Positions 17,663 through 27,640 are shown, counted from the stretch's first letter. The stretch: 64,000 bases of DNA from Methanococcoides burtonii DSM 6242 (GCF_000013725.1 NC_007955.1:961579-1025578), one strand, 5' to 3'. Program-made: numbers and translations. Notes: generated from the sequence alone by a model not told the origin.

Positions 17663-20600
17663 CTAAGTATAACGCGTTGCAAAAGCAGGTAACCCGTTTT
17701 TCTGCGATCGAGCAGAAGCTTGTCAATACAGGAGATCTCCTTGATCGGGAATTGGGGCGCTTTAAATCGATCCAGTCCTACAACAAAGAAGCTATTCAGG
17801 CTACGAGTCTGGATGAACTTGCTTCAATAACAGTAGAATCCATAGTTGAGGTTTTTGAAGTTGAATGTGGGGCGATCTTCACTTACGATGCAACTAATAA
17901 TAGCTTAGCTATTGTGGAGAATTATGGTTTAGAGGAGAAGCACCCATTGGTCATGGATTGGATCGTTTCCGAAGATATAATTAACGCAAAGGAAGGAGTC
18001 TTTATCGAGGGATCGAAACCATCAAAACCGTGGGGATCGCTGGGGTTATGCCAGGTAATTTACGCACCTTATTATAAAAATGGGAAGCTGCATGGATTTG
18101 TCCTAGGTGGAATAACCACAAAAAAGAAGGATTTCTATGATACGATCGATGAAGAGATCAAACCGTCTTTCAGGGTGTTTGTTCAGCAGATGGATGCATT
18201 GCGATACAATATTGAATCACGGGAAATTATCCGACATAATATATCAGAGCTGACAATTTCCAATGAACAGCTCCAACGAGAGATCAAACAACGTGAACGA
18301 ACAGAAGATCGCATCAAAAGGATGAACAAATGTTTTTTAAATTTTGGGGCAGACCCACTCGAGAACATCAATAGCCTTACAGCTCTTTTCGGGGAATTGA
18401 TGGGAGCTACCTGTGCACTTTACAACCGATTAGATGATGGTATACTCTATTCATGGGGACAATGGAAAACACCAACTGACTATAACCCATTGGATGAGCC
18501 AGAAGGACATATTTGTTATGATGTGATCCAGCGTGCAGATAATCATTTGATGGTAGTCAGGAACCTTTCCGAAACAGCATATGCACAGACAGACCCAAAT
18601 GTGATCCCATATGCATTAAAGACCTATATAGGAACAGGTGTTAAGCTCGGAGAAAGCTTCGTTGGTTCCTTGTGCTGTGTATTCCAAAAAGATATAGTAC
18701 CTACTAAAGAAGATAAATGGATGATAGGGGTCATTGCTACGGCAATAGCAGTGGAGGAAAAGCGTAAATGGGTACAAGAAGAATTAGTGAAATCCGATAA
18801 CAAGTATCGCATGATATTTGAAAATTCCCCGGTAGGAATTTTCCATTATGATCAGGATGGAATTATTACCCATTGTAATAGTAGTTTTGCAAGGATCATT
18901 GGACCACCAGCAGAAAAGATTATCGGTGTTAATATACTGGACTCAAAAACAAATGCTCACGTATCAGAGGTTGTTAAAGAAACGCTTTCTAAAAACACAG
19001 GATCTTTTGAAGGTGAGTATATTTCCGTTATCAGTGGCAAAAAGACACAGATCAAAGCTGAAGCACGGTCTGTTTTCTCTAATAACGGATCTCCACTTGG
19101 AGGAATCTGTGTTGTAGAAGATATTACCAAACAAAAAAAGGCAGAAATGGCTCTAAAAGGTCGCGATGCGATACTTGAGGCTGTAAGTTTCGCAGCTGAA
19201 AAATTACTGGGACCGTACCCTTTAGAAGATGCAATACAAACGGTTCTTGAAAGATTGGGACAGGCAACAAATATAGATCAAGCATACATTTTTAAAAACG
19301 TGGTCGGTGAAGATGGAATACTTCGAGCATACCAGACCAATCAGTGGAAGATTACAGGGATAAATGACCTGAACGATAGTTTTGAGCCACATCGTATATC
19401 GTACACAGAGGATGATTATGAACGCTGGATCAAAATATTGAAGGCAGGAAATGTGATAGCAGGACCCATTCATGAATTCCCCGAAATCGAATATCCTATC
19501 CTGAAAGCATGCAAAGCATTATCTATCGCAGCAGTTCCAATACAGGTGGAAGAAAATTGGTGGGGATTCATCTGTTTCAATGATTGTACTAATGAACGAG
19601 AATGGTTTACCGTAGAGAAGGATGCACTCAAAGCCGCAGCTGATGCCATTGGTGCAGCCATTCAACGCAACCGTGCGGAGGAAGTGTTGCAGGAAAACGA
19701 AGAAAAAGTAAAGAGTATACTTGCATCGATCCAAACAGGGGTTGTAATAATCGATGCAGAAACACATATGATCGTTGATGCAAATCCTTCCGCAGTTCAA
19801 AGTATTGGTGCACCAAAACAGGAGATCGTTGGCAAAGTATGCCACAAATTTATCTGTACGGCCGAGAAGGGAGAATGTCCTATCAGCGACCTCAAACAAA
19901 ACATAGACAGATCCGAACGCGTACTGTTAAATGTCAAAGGTGAAGAGATCCCCATCCTTAAGAATGTAGCTTCTGTAAATCTTAATGGACGCCTGCATCT
20001 GATAGAGAGCTTTATTGATATCACAGAACGTAAACAAGCAGAAGAAGTTCAGAAAAAGGATATCCTGTTAAAAGAGATCCATCACCGGGTTAAAAATAAT
20101 CTCCAGGTAATTTCCAGTCTACTCAACCTTCAATCCCGGAATTTCAATGATGAAAAAGTAATTGCTGCATTCATGGAAAGTCAGAACCGCGTCAGATCAA
20201 TGGCTATTGCTCACCAGAAACTGTACCAATCAAATGATCTGGCAAGTATAGAAGTTGGCGATTACATTAAAAATCTGACTACATACCTGTTCCAGACGTA
20301 CAGAGTAGGCAACCGTGCCATCAAACTTAAACTGGACATTGATAACGTTTACATGGGAATAGAAAAAACTATTCCCCTTGGATTGATAATCAATGAACTT
20401 GTTTCGAATTCCTTAAAGCATGCTTATAAATCAGAGAAAAAAGGGGAAATCAATATAAAATTCCATCTTGAAAATAATGTGATCACCCTTATTGTCAGCG
20501 ACAACGGAGAAGGAATACCCGAATACCTGGACTATAAAAATACACATTCGCTGGGCTTGCAACTAGTAACAACGCTTGTGAAACAAATTCATGGTAATAT

Positions 20601-22165
20601 AGAACTTGACAGAAGTAATGGAACTAAATTTGTGATAACTTTTGAATATTGAGTGAGGGGGTAGAAATTAAATGACAAGTTCCAAGATCTTGGTTGTAGA
20701 GGATGAACTTATTACGGCAATGGACATAAAGAATATACTGGAAGGATTCGGATATTCAGTCCCTGCCACAGTTGCATCCGGAGAAGAAGCCATCGAAAAA
20801 GTAGAAGAGTTTTCCCCAGATCTGGTGCTGATGGATATTATGCTGGAAGGGGACATGGATGGAATTCAGACAGCTGAACAGATACATGCTCATTCTAATA
20901 TCCCAGTAGTCTATCTTACCGCTTATGCCGACAACGATACATTACATAGGGCAAAAATAACAGGTCCTTTTGGTTATTTACTCAAGCCTTTTGAAGAAAA
21001 GGAATTACATACCATCATAGAAATAGCCCTTTACAAACACAAAATGGAGAATAAATTAATAGAAAGTGAAGAGAAGTATTCCACCCTTGTCGAAAAAGGA
21101 AATGATGGGATAATTATCATACAGGACTCCGTACTCAAATATGTGAATAAGAAGATGCTGGACATGACCAAATTTTCCTTTGATGAAGCAAATGAACTTC
21201 CTTTTGTAAATTTTGTGTCACCGGACCATATTGATCTCGTAAAGGACAGATATGAAAAACGAATCCGAGGAGAAGCCATTCAACCAAATTATGAGATTGA
21301 GATACTGACAAAAGATGGAAAATATATCCCGGTTGAGATAAATGAATCTTACATCCAATACAAAGGTAAACCGGCAGAGATGGCAATCATAAGGGATATA
21401 ACAGAGAGCAAGAAAGCAACTGCTGCTTTGATGAGATCTGAACAAAAATTCCGCGATCTAACTGAAAATATTGCTGAAATGATCTACAGCGCCAATCACA
21501 AAACTTTTGAAAATACATATTGCAATAAAGCTGTTGAAAACATTTTTGGATATAGTGTTGACGAATGGCTCAGTGACCCATGCCTATGGGAGAAGTCCAT
21601 CTATCCAGAAGACGTAGAGAGGGTCTTTTCCGCATATGGAGAAATGCAGACAAGCCTTGAAAATCGTGTTTTAGAGTACCGAATAAGGAGAAAGGACGGA
21701 GAATTACGATGGGTGGAAAACCACGTTACATGGTTGATTGAAAAAGAGACAGGTGTTGTTTCAATTAGTGGAATATTGCATGATATAACTGATCACAAAA
21801 ACGCCGAACTTGCGATAATGAATGCAAAAATTGCTGCTGAATCTGCCAATAAATCAAAGAGCGAGTTCATTGCAAATATGAGCCATGAGTTGCGAACACC
21901 CCTTAATTCAATAATTGGTTTTTCAGACATTATACATAGCGAGAGCTATGGACCATTAAATGAAAATCAGAAAAGATACGCATTCAACATTCTTAAAAGT
22001 GGAAAACATCTATTGGATATAATCAATGGGATCCTGGACCTGTCAAAGTTCGAAGCTGGAATAATGGAAATCAAGAGGGAAGAATTCCTGATCAATGATG
22101 TCATCAAAGAAACAAATCATACGATGTTGCCACTTTGCATGGGAAAGAATATTGATATATCCTTT

Positions 22166-23861
22166 GTAACTATTCAGCCTACCTATAATCAATCCTGTAT
22201 GACCAACCTTTACACAAAAAGATTAGAAGCTCAAACAATTGTTGGAATAAATGGCATTCCAGCAATTGCATTTCGAATTGCATCCATCACAGGAATCTGA
22301 TTCTTCTTAACAGTAGAAATGTAACTTCTTACCCGCGAGAAAATTAATGCTCCTTGCATACTTCGGAATGTACCCGATATCTTCTGCTGTACTTTCATCA
22401 TTCTCACATCCCTTTCTGCAAGATTATTCTCAAATGGAACTTTTAGATCATGCATAAACCTGAGAATATCATTTTTATAACCAATAAACCGATCCAGCAG
22501 ATTTTTTGCTGTGGTTTGTTTAGTTCTTCCTCGCTTCTTTGATTTGGCTTGAAGTTGAGGATTTTCTTCTATCCCAATATGAATAATCTGGCCGTACCAA
22601 TCTTCAAACTCTTTAATTCTCTCTGGTTTCATACAACCAGACATTCCTCGGATCTGGTCAACTGACTTTTTGACATCAATAAGTAGAATATTCATAGCTT
22701 TTGACCACAATTGATTATCGTTCTCGCTTACACTTGTTAATTCTCGCAATAGATGAGCATTACAGATCGAATGATCACAATCATATTTGTAATATGATTT
22801 CCAGAAATCATGAACTACTGTACCATTGAAATTTGGTAAGATTCCCATCGCATTCATTGCGTCAGAGCCTCTTTTTTGATGAGGATAATAACATGTCATT
22901 TTGTTTGTAGAAGCAACATGTAACCACTGTCGTTTTCCTTCTATCCTCATACCAGTTTCATCACAATTTATCACAGGAGATTCTATTAAGAAGTTCTTGA
23001 TCTGCTGTTCGAAATCTTCAAGTTTTTCAAAACATGTCTTTTCTGCCCTGGCCAAAGTAGCGGGACTTATTTCACATCCACAAACATCAGCTAGCAATTC
23101 ACAGCTGCGTTCATAAGGAAGTAATTGATAATCATGTAAGTAGACTGCTAATGATGCAAGACGCAAGCCATATTGCGTGGGTTGTTTAACCTTTTCTGAA
23201 AAAGTAGCTTTGTTCTTGCAACCGCAGTGAGGACAGGACTTGATTTCAGCACGATGTTCTGTTACTTGAAGTTTAATGGGAGGTATGTCAAATACTTGCC
23301 TTTTTTCATGATCTTTAACTTCTATATCTTCAAGCGATCTTTCACAATTGCTACATTTGTGTACTTTGTGAATTATAACTTCGTCAGGAACATCTACCAT
23401 TCTGAGAGTAGTTCCAGGATGGTCTTTCTGACCACCTGGTTTCTTTCCACTCTTTTTTCGTCTGCTTTTTGTTTTTGGTTTCTCATTAATAAAAACATCA
23501 GTTGAAGGTGGTTTACTGCTGTTTCGGCTGTTTTTTTTGAGTTGCTCTTCCAATTTTTTAACTCGTTCTTCGAGTTCGGTTATTCTGGCAGCTTGTAGTT
23601 CTATGATCCTTTGTTGTTCAGCAATGATGTCGTACAATGTAGTGACAAGAGTGACAACTGCTTCGGGACCTTGTTCATAAACTGCTAGGATTTCTTTGCG
23701 TTTCGTGTTCATTCACCTCCTGTTTGGCAAAACCAATTGATTTTTTGGGTGTGAACTTAAATAGAATGCTACTACTTACTTTTTTCGTAAAAATCCATGT
23801 CAGAAGATGAAATAAATTGAGGTGGGGGGATTTTAGCACGCAAAGGTGGCTGAATAGTTAC
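22166..23861 (-). mobile_element. IS66-family element (8-bp target duplication TATCCTTT)
   Basis: A 1696-bp element. The left end begins GTAACTATTCAGCC and the right end is GGCTGAATAGTTAC, a perfect 14-bp inverted repeat. The 8-bp duplication TATCCTTT flanks it at 22158-22165 and 23862-23869, the length usual for IS66. It has a single transposase gene without the accessory tnpA/tnpB genes, like the ISBst12-type subgroup. The transposase C terminus reaches to within 65 bases of the left end. Confidence 0.95.
22231..23712 (-). CDS. IS66-family transposase
   Basis: A 493-residue TnpC-type transposase. A leucine-zipper-like coiled coil (IIELQAARITELEERVKKLE) covers about residues 35-65. It is followed by the basic SRNSSKPPSTD region, a zinc-finger-like block (HKCSNCERSL, SCPHCGCKNKATF), and the DDE core (SPVINCDETGMRIEGKRQW, then TVVHDFWKSYYKYD). 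The C-terminal VPFENNLAERDVRMMKVQQK holds the catalytic Glu. GGAGGTGA precedes the ATG at 23712. The gene is intact, so it is probably active. Confidence 0.95.
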   Translation of the reverse strand: MNTKRKEILAVYEQGPEAVVTLVTTLYDIIAEQQRIIELQAARITELEERVKKLEEQLKKNSRNSSKPPSTDVFINEKPKTKSRRKKSGKKPGGQKDHPGTTLRMVDVPDEVIIHKVHKCSNCERSLEDIEVKDHEKRQVFDIPPIKLQVTEHRAEIKSCPHCGCKNKATFSEKVKQPTQYGLRLASLAVYLHDYQLLPYERSCELLADVCGCEISPATLARAEKTCFEKLEDFEQQIKNFLIESPVINCDETGMRIEGKRQWLHVASTNKMTCYYPHQKRGSDAMNAMGILPNFNGTVVHDFWKSYYKYDCDHSICNAHLLRELTSVSENDNQLWSKAMNILLIDVKKSVDQIRGMSGCMKPERIKEFEDWYGQIIHIGIEENPQLQAKSKKRGRTKQTTAKNLLDRFIGYKNDILRFMHDLKVPFENNLAERDVRMMKVQQKISGTFRSMQGALIFSRVRSYISTVKKNQIPVMDAIRNAIAGMPFIPTIV

Positions 23862-24322
23862 TATCCTTTAATATAAATTCAAAAAACCGGATAGTTAAGG
23901 CTGACAAGGTCAAATTCAAACAGATACTATACAACCTACTAGGAAATGCCATCAAGTTCACTGACAATGGGGGATTTGTGGCAGTTGAAGTTCAAGATGA
24001 AGGTAATTTGATCTCAGTTATGGTAAGTGATACTGGAATTGGTATTGCCAGAGAGGATCAGGAAATCATCTTTGAGCCATTTTCACAACTCAATTCATCT
24101 ACTACCAGAACACATGGAGGTAATGGACTAGGCCTTACCCTCGTCAAGCAATTTGTTGAAATGCATAATGGAGAGGTGTGGTTAGAAAGCGAATTAGGAA
24201 AAGGAAGTACATTTGGGTTTACCATACCACTCAATTACTGAACTTATTCATCCGCCAGTTCAATTTATTTACTTTTATAGCCACCAGAAAAGATATGTAA
24301 TACATACACCATCTCCCATAGC

Positions 24323-25114
24323 ATGAGCGAAATTGGCAAATCTGTCAGGATGGAGCGTATATTCGACAGAAATACTGGAAATGCAATTATAATCCCAATG
24401 GACCACGGCGTAAGTGCAGGGCCTATCAAAGGCCTTATAGACATGCCTGCAACTGTCAACAAAGTAGCAGAAGGCGGTGCAAATGCAGTACTTGGCCATA
24501 TGGGACTTGCGAAACACGGACACAGAGGCTACGGCAGGGATGTAGGACTTATTATTCACCTCTCCGGTTCAACATCACTTGGACCTGACCCCAACCACAA
24601 AGTACTGGTAACCACCATGGAAGAAGCCATTAAAGTTGGTGCAGATGCAGTTTCTGTGCATATCAATGTTGGTGCTGAAGACGAAGCTGAAATGTTGAAA
24701 GATCTGGGGTTTGTCGCTAAAAAATGTGACGAATGGGGAATGCCCCTCCTTGCCATGATGTACCCAAGAGGTGCAAAAGTTCCTTCCGAGCATGATGTAG
24801 AATATGTTAAACACGCTGCAAGGATTGGTGCAGAGCTTGGCGCAGATATTGTCAAAACTAGTTATACTGGTGATCCTGAGTCGTTCAAGGAAGTAATTGA
24901 TGGATGTCCCGTACCTGTCGTTATCGCAGGGGGTCCTCAGATGGATACTGAAAGAGAGATCCTCCAGATGGTTTCCGATGCACTCAGTGTGGGTTGTAAG
25001 GGTGTGGCAATGGGAAGAAATGTATTCCAGGCAGACAACCCCACAAGACTTGTCAACCTACTCTCAAAGGTCATCCATGGTGAAATGACCGTTGATGAAG
25101 CTTTGGAAGATTGA
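24323..25114 (+). CDS. aroA': 2-amino-3,7-dideoxy-D-threo-hept-6-ulosonate (ADTH) synthase
   Basis: A 263-residue class I aldolase of the DhnA/FBA type. In methanogens it joins 6-deoxy-5-ketofructose 1-phosphate with aspartate semialdehyde to make ADTH, the first step of the archaeal route to 3-dehydroquinate and aromatic amino acids. Motifs are [16 protein letters not shown] near residue 22, the loop [13 protein letters not shown], and the Schiff-base lysine in [12 protein letters not shown] near 185. The C-terminal phosphate site is VVIAGGPQ and [10 protein letters not shown] strong terminator follows. An FBA-like role is a possible alternative. Confidence 0.88.
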   Translation: MSEIGKSVRMERIFDRNTGNAIIIPMDHGVSAGPIKGLIDMPATVNKVAEGGANAVLGHMGLAKHGHRGYGRDVGLIIHLSGSTSLGPDPNHKVLVTTMEEAIKVGADAVSVHINVGAEDEAEMLKDLGFVAKKCDEWGMPLLAMMYPRGAKVPSEHDVEYVKHAARIGAELGADIVKTSYTGDPESFKEVIDGCPVPVVIAGGPQMDTEREILQMVSDALSVGCKGVAMGRNVFQADNPTRLVNLLSKVIHGEMTVDEALED

Positions 25115-25136
25115 TCTGCGTAGTTTTAGAAATAAA

Positions 25137-25160
25137 TGCCGGGTAATCCGGCACTTTTTT
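25137..25160 (+). terminator. Terminator after ADTH synthase
   Basis: TGCCGG, a GTAAT loop and CCGGCA form a perfect short hairpin followed by CTTTTTT. It lies 22 bases after the stop codon. Confidence 0.8.
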
Positions 25161-25300
25161 ATTAGTAGATAAGTTATTGCATCAAAATTGAAGTGCTGTT
25201 TTTAGGAGCAACAGTAGAAGCATAGTCCTAACCAAATGACCTTATCAGTAAAATAAGAACAAGATATAGAGGAATTAACTTTTAAAAGGAAAAGAATAAT

Positions 25301-25377
25301 AGCAAGACCTTGATGGAATGACTAAAAAAAATCAGTTTGTGGTGGTGGTGGTACGATATGATTTTTTCGGTCTTGCT
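25301..25377 (+). other. Inverted-repeat structure, array unit 1
   Basis: AGCAAGACC pairs with GGTCTTGCT. Inside, the A-run followed by TCA pairs with TGATTTTTT, leaving a G-rich loop that contains GTGGTGGTGGTGG. As RNA it would enclose the start codon of the small frame. Equivalent structures lie at 26808-26883, 27171-27246 and 27534-27609. Unit 3 has T instead of C before the closing GG. Confidence 0.7.
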
Positions 25378-25408
25378 TATATTATACTACATTCTACCTG
25401 GTATATAA
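25318..25408 (+). pseudogene. Small hydrophobic peptide frame, unit 1 (frameshifted by one A)
   Basis: The unit 1 version of the peptide frame has eight A residues after ATGACT where units 2-4 have seven. The reading therefore leaves the MTKKISLWWWW frame and runs on as an unrelated 71-codon frame. If one A is ignored, the frame is otherwise intact and ends at the TAA at 25406-25408, with the last residues Pro-Gly-Ile. It is a broken copy, or a copy that needs slippage on the A-run. Confidence 0.4.
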
Positions 25409-25546
25409 AGATATCCGTATGCATCATCATTATAATGAGCATATTGAAGAAATTGAAGTACAGAGCCATAACAACCCAAATTCTCACACATTACCACCAC
25501 AAGAATATTACACAAATTCTCTTAGATCCTTAATAAATAGAATATA

Positions 25547-26687
25547 GAGAATTCCGATAAACCTCGGAAACAGACGCAATATTTATAATATATTACAATA
25601 ATTTTGTATTATGTCCTTAACAAACTTTGCTTTTAAAGAAGAGTACAAACGTCTTGAAAATCTCGGTGACAAGCTCTCTGAAATTGAATCTCTCATCGAT
25701 TGGAAACCATTTCGTCCAATTATAGCAGAGATGTATATCAATAAAACAGAGTTCGGTGGCAGACCAAACGTTGATGAAATCGTCATGCTCAAAATGTTAG
25801 TATTGCAACAATGGCATGGACTATCTGACCCTGAACTTGAAAGACAAGCTACTGACAGAATTTCCTTTAGGAAATTCTTGGGCTTTCCTGCAAAAATTCC
25901 AGATCATACTACTGTTTGGGCATTTAGAGAACGAATTGCTCAATCAGGAAAAGAAGATGAAATCTGGAATGAAATGCAAAGACAACTTGATAAGAAAGGT
26001 TTGAGGATCAAACAAGGTATGATTCAGGATGCAACATTTATACATGCTGATCCAGGACATGCAAATCTTGATACTCCTCGTGGAAATGAAGCAAAGACCA
26101 GAAGATGTAAGGACGGTACATGGACAAAAAAGGCATCTAAGTCACATTTTGGATATAAACTACATACCATTGAAGATACCGAATATGATCTGATAAGGAG
26201 ATATAGGACAACTACTGCCTCAGTTCATGATAGTCAGGTGGATCTTTCTGAAGAAGGCGAAGTTGTTTACAGAGATAGAGGTTACTTTGGTGCAATTTCA
26301 AAAGGATATGATGCAACTATGCAAAGGGGCGTGCGAGGTCATCCTATTGGTATTAGGGATAAGATGAGAAACAAAAGAATAAGCAGGAAAAGAGCAAAGG
26401 GAGAAAGACCTTATGCTGTTATCAAAAATGTGTTTACGTCAGGATTTGTAAGAGTAACAACGTTGGCAAGAGTAAATGTCAAAATGGCGATTACAGCATT
26501 CAGCTATAATCTCTATCAATTGAGGACAATAAGAAGAAAATCATTAGGATGAATAGCGGTAGCTATTCAAAAAAGTTGGAAAGTATATAAATAGATACTA
26601 GCAAACTGCTGGAAATAGAGAGAAAAGCTCAAAATTTTAGCTGGAAAAATTTGCTTTGAAAAAAATCAGCAGTTAATCGCAATTCTC
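25547..26687 (+). mobile_element. IS5-family element, copy 2 (TATA target duplication)
   Basis: 1141 bp, the same element as at 16522-17662 in opposite orientation. The ends GAGAATTCCGATAAAC and (inward) GAGAATTGCGATTAAC are present, with TATA duplicated at 25543-25546 and 26688-26691. It sits in the spacer between units 1 and 2 of the tandem array, after the unit 1 ACCACCACAA block. Confidence 0.95.
25611..26552 (+). CDS. IS5-family transposase, copy 2
   Basis: A 313-residue transposase identical to copy 1 at 16657-17598; at least one silent base difference is visible (GGA versus GGC in the HGLSDPE block). The catalytic blocks are GMIQDATFIHADPG, VVYRDRGYFGA and RAKGERPYAVIKNVF. No stop or frameshift, so probably active. 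Confidence 0.93.
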   Translation: MSLTNFAFKEEYKRLENLGDKLSEIESLIDWKPFRPIIAEMYINKTEFGGRPNVDEIVMLKMLVLQQWHGLSDPELERQATDRISFRKFLGFPAKIPDHTTVWAFRERIAQSGKEDEIWNEMQRQLDKKGLRIKQGMIQDATFIHADPGHANLDTPRGNEAKTRRCKDGTWTKKASKSHFGYKLHTIEDTEYDLIRRYRTTTASVHDSQVDLSEEGEVVYRDRGYFGAISKGYDATMQRGVRGHPIGIRDKMRNKRISRKRAKGERPYAVIKNVFTSGFVRVTTLARVNVKMAITAFSYNLYQLRTIRRKSLG

Positions 26688-26824
26688 TATACTTAAGCAA
26701 AGCTCATGATCTACATTGATAGGACACGAAACTGAGAGTACAGGTTAAAAGTCACAACAATAAAAACAAGGCATGAAAGAATGAAAAGTTAAAAGGAAAA
26801 GAATAATAGCAAGACCTTGATGGA

Positions 26825-26914
26825 ATGACTAAAAAAATCAGTTTGTGGTGGTGGTGGTACGATATGATTTTTTCGGTCTTGCTTATATTATACTATATTC
26901 TACCCAGTATATAA
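26825..26914 (+). CDS. Putative 29-residue membrane peptide, array unit 2
   Basis: ATGACTAAAAAA opens a frame of 29 codons. It has a basic start MTKK, then ISLWWWWYD, then a hydrophobic stretch MIFSVLLILYYILPSI, with TAA at 26912-26914. The stop lies inside GTATATAAAG, a TATA-like box. There is no good Shine-Dalgarno site. A second ATG four bases upstream gives ATGGAATGA, a minimal frame overlapping the start, and the start lies within the inverted repeat. The composition resembles small hydrophobic toxin-like peptides, with one possible membrane helix. The frame is kept in units 2-4, but translation is unproven. Confidence 0.4.
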   Translation: MTKKISLWWWWYDMIFSVLLILYYILPSI

Positions 26915-26984
26915 AGATATTCGATGCATTATCATCATTATGATGATACTATTCGGACGATTGAAGTGCAGAGCTATAACAACC

Positions 26985-27016
26985 CAAAGTCTCACACATT
27001 ACCACCACAAGAATAT
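26985..27016 (+). other. Conserved ACCACCACAA block, complementary to the peptide frame
   Basis: In units 1, 2 and 3, CACACATTACCACCACAAGA occurs roughly 90 bases downstream of the TATA-like box (about 25484-25503, 26993-27012 and 27355-27374). ACCACCACAA is a perfect 10-base complement of TTGTGGTGGT in the small peptide frames. An RNA started at the TATA-like box would carry it and could pair with the peptide mRNA of the same or another unit. Unit 4 lacks it. Confidence 0.5.
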
Positions 27017-27187
27017 TGCACAAATTATCTTAGATCCTTAATAAATAGAATATCCCTAAGCAAAGCTCATAATCTATATTGATAGGACAAGAAACTGGGA
27101 GTACAGAGTAAAAGTCAGTAAAATAAGAACACGATATAGAGGAATTAACTTTTAAAAGGAAAAGAATAATAGCAAGACCTTGATGGA

Positions 27188-27277
27188 ATGACTAAAAAAA
27201 TCAGTTTGTGGTGGTGGTGGTACGATATGATTTTTTTGGTCTTGCTTATATTATACTATATTCTACCCAGTATATAA
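27188..27277 (+). CDS. Putative 29-residue membrane peptide, array unit 3
   Basis: The same frame as in unit 2 with one amino-acid change (Ser to Leu in MIFLVLLI). It ends Pro-Ser-Ile with TAA at 27275-27277 inside the TATA-like box. Length, basic start, four tryptophans and hydrophobic tail are all kept. Confidence 0.4.
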   Translation: MTKKISLWWWWYDMIFLVLLILYYILPSI

Positions 27278-27550
27278 AGATATTCGATGCATTATTATCA
27301 TTATGATGATACTATTCGGACGATTGAAGTGCAGAGCTATAACAACCCAAAGTCTCACACATTACCACCACAAGAATATTACACAAATTCTCTTAGATCC
27401 TTAATAAATAGAATATCCTTAAGCAAAGCTCATGATCTACATTGATAGGACAAGAAACTGAGAGTACAGGTTAAAAGTCACAACAATAAAAACAAGGCAT
27501 GAAGGAATGAAAAGTTAAAAGGAAAAGAATAATAGCAAGACCTTGATGGA

Positions 27551-27640
27551 ATGACTAAAAAAATCAGTTTGTGGTGGTGGTGGTACGATATGATTTTTTC
27601 GGTCTTGCTTATATCATACTATATGTTACTCGGTATATAA
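27551..27640 (+). CDS. Putative 29-residue membrane peptide, array unit 4
   Basis: The most diverged copy. The N-terminal half through WWWWYDMIFSVLLI is unchanged, while the tail reads SYYMLLGI. The reading frame, length and hydrophobicity are preserved, and TAA at 27638-27640 again lies in GTATATAA. Downstream the unit keeps the palindrome (CATTATTATAATG) but then diverges and has no ACCACCACAA block. Confidence 0.38.
   Translation: MTKKISLWWWWYDMIFSVLLISYYMLLGI

Larger units (their letters stand above)
16481..20652 (+). pseudogene. Sensor histidine kinase (GAF/PAS, HisKA_2) split by an IS
   Basis: Removing the IS at 16522-17662 and one copy of its CTAA duplication joins ATG at 16481 in frame to the downstream frame. 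The result is a 1008-residue kinase starting MTGKNLSYDELKTK-YNALQK. The part after the IS is intact from 17667. Domains are a GAF (about 45-190 of the downstream part), a second GAF (225-370), a PAS (385-490), a third GAF (500-665) and a PAS (675-790). A HisKA_2 box EIHHRVKNNLQVISSLLNLQ follows near 800, with a HATPase end (NELVSNSLKHAY, DNGEGIP). No membrane helix is seen, so the kinase is cytoplasmic. A TTG at 17677 could still start a product lacking 17 residues. Confidence 0.88.
20672..24241 (+). pseudogene. Hybrid response regulator-histidine kinase split by an IS66-like element
   Basis: The gene starts 19 bases after the upstream kinase. Without the IS (22166-23861) and one TATCCTTT copy, the frame joins exactly and gives 621 residues. 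Domains are a receiver (1-120; acidic pocket VVEDE, phospho-Asp in LVLMDIMLEG, then VYLTAYAD and LLKPFEEK), a PAS (about 140-255) and a PAS/PAC (265-385). A HisKA box FIANMSHELRTPLNSIIGF follows near 402. After the break come the N box KQILYNLLGNAIKFTDN, G1 SDTGIGI and G2 THGGNGLGLTLVK. The N-terminal fragment lacks the ATPase domain, so it cannot act as a kinase, although the receiver may still be made. Confidence 0.92.

Noticed and set aside
22231-22300. The last 44 residues of the split response regulator-kinase as native sequence
   Set aside because: They are translated from the IS66-like element end after the TATCCTTT duplication.
25318-25533. A 71-codon frame in array unit 1 (VVVVV and isoleucine-rich) as a gene
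   Set aside because: It exists only because unit 1 has one extra A. The other three units do not keep this frame, whereas they do keep the 29-codon WWWW frame.
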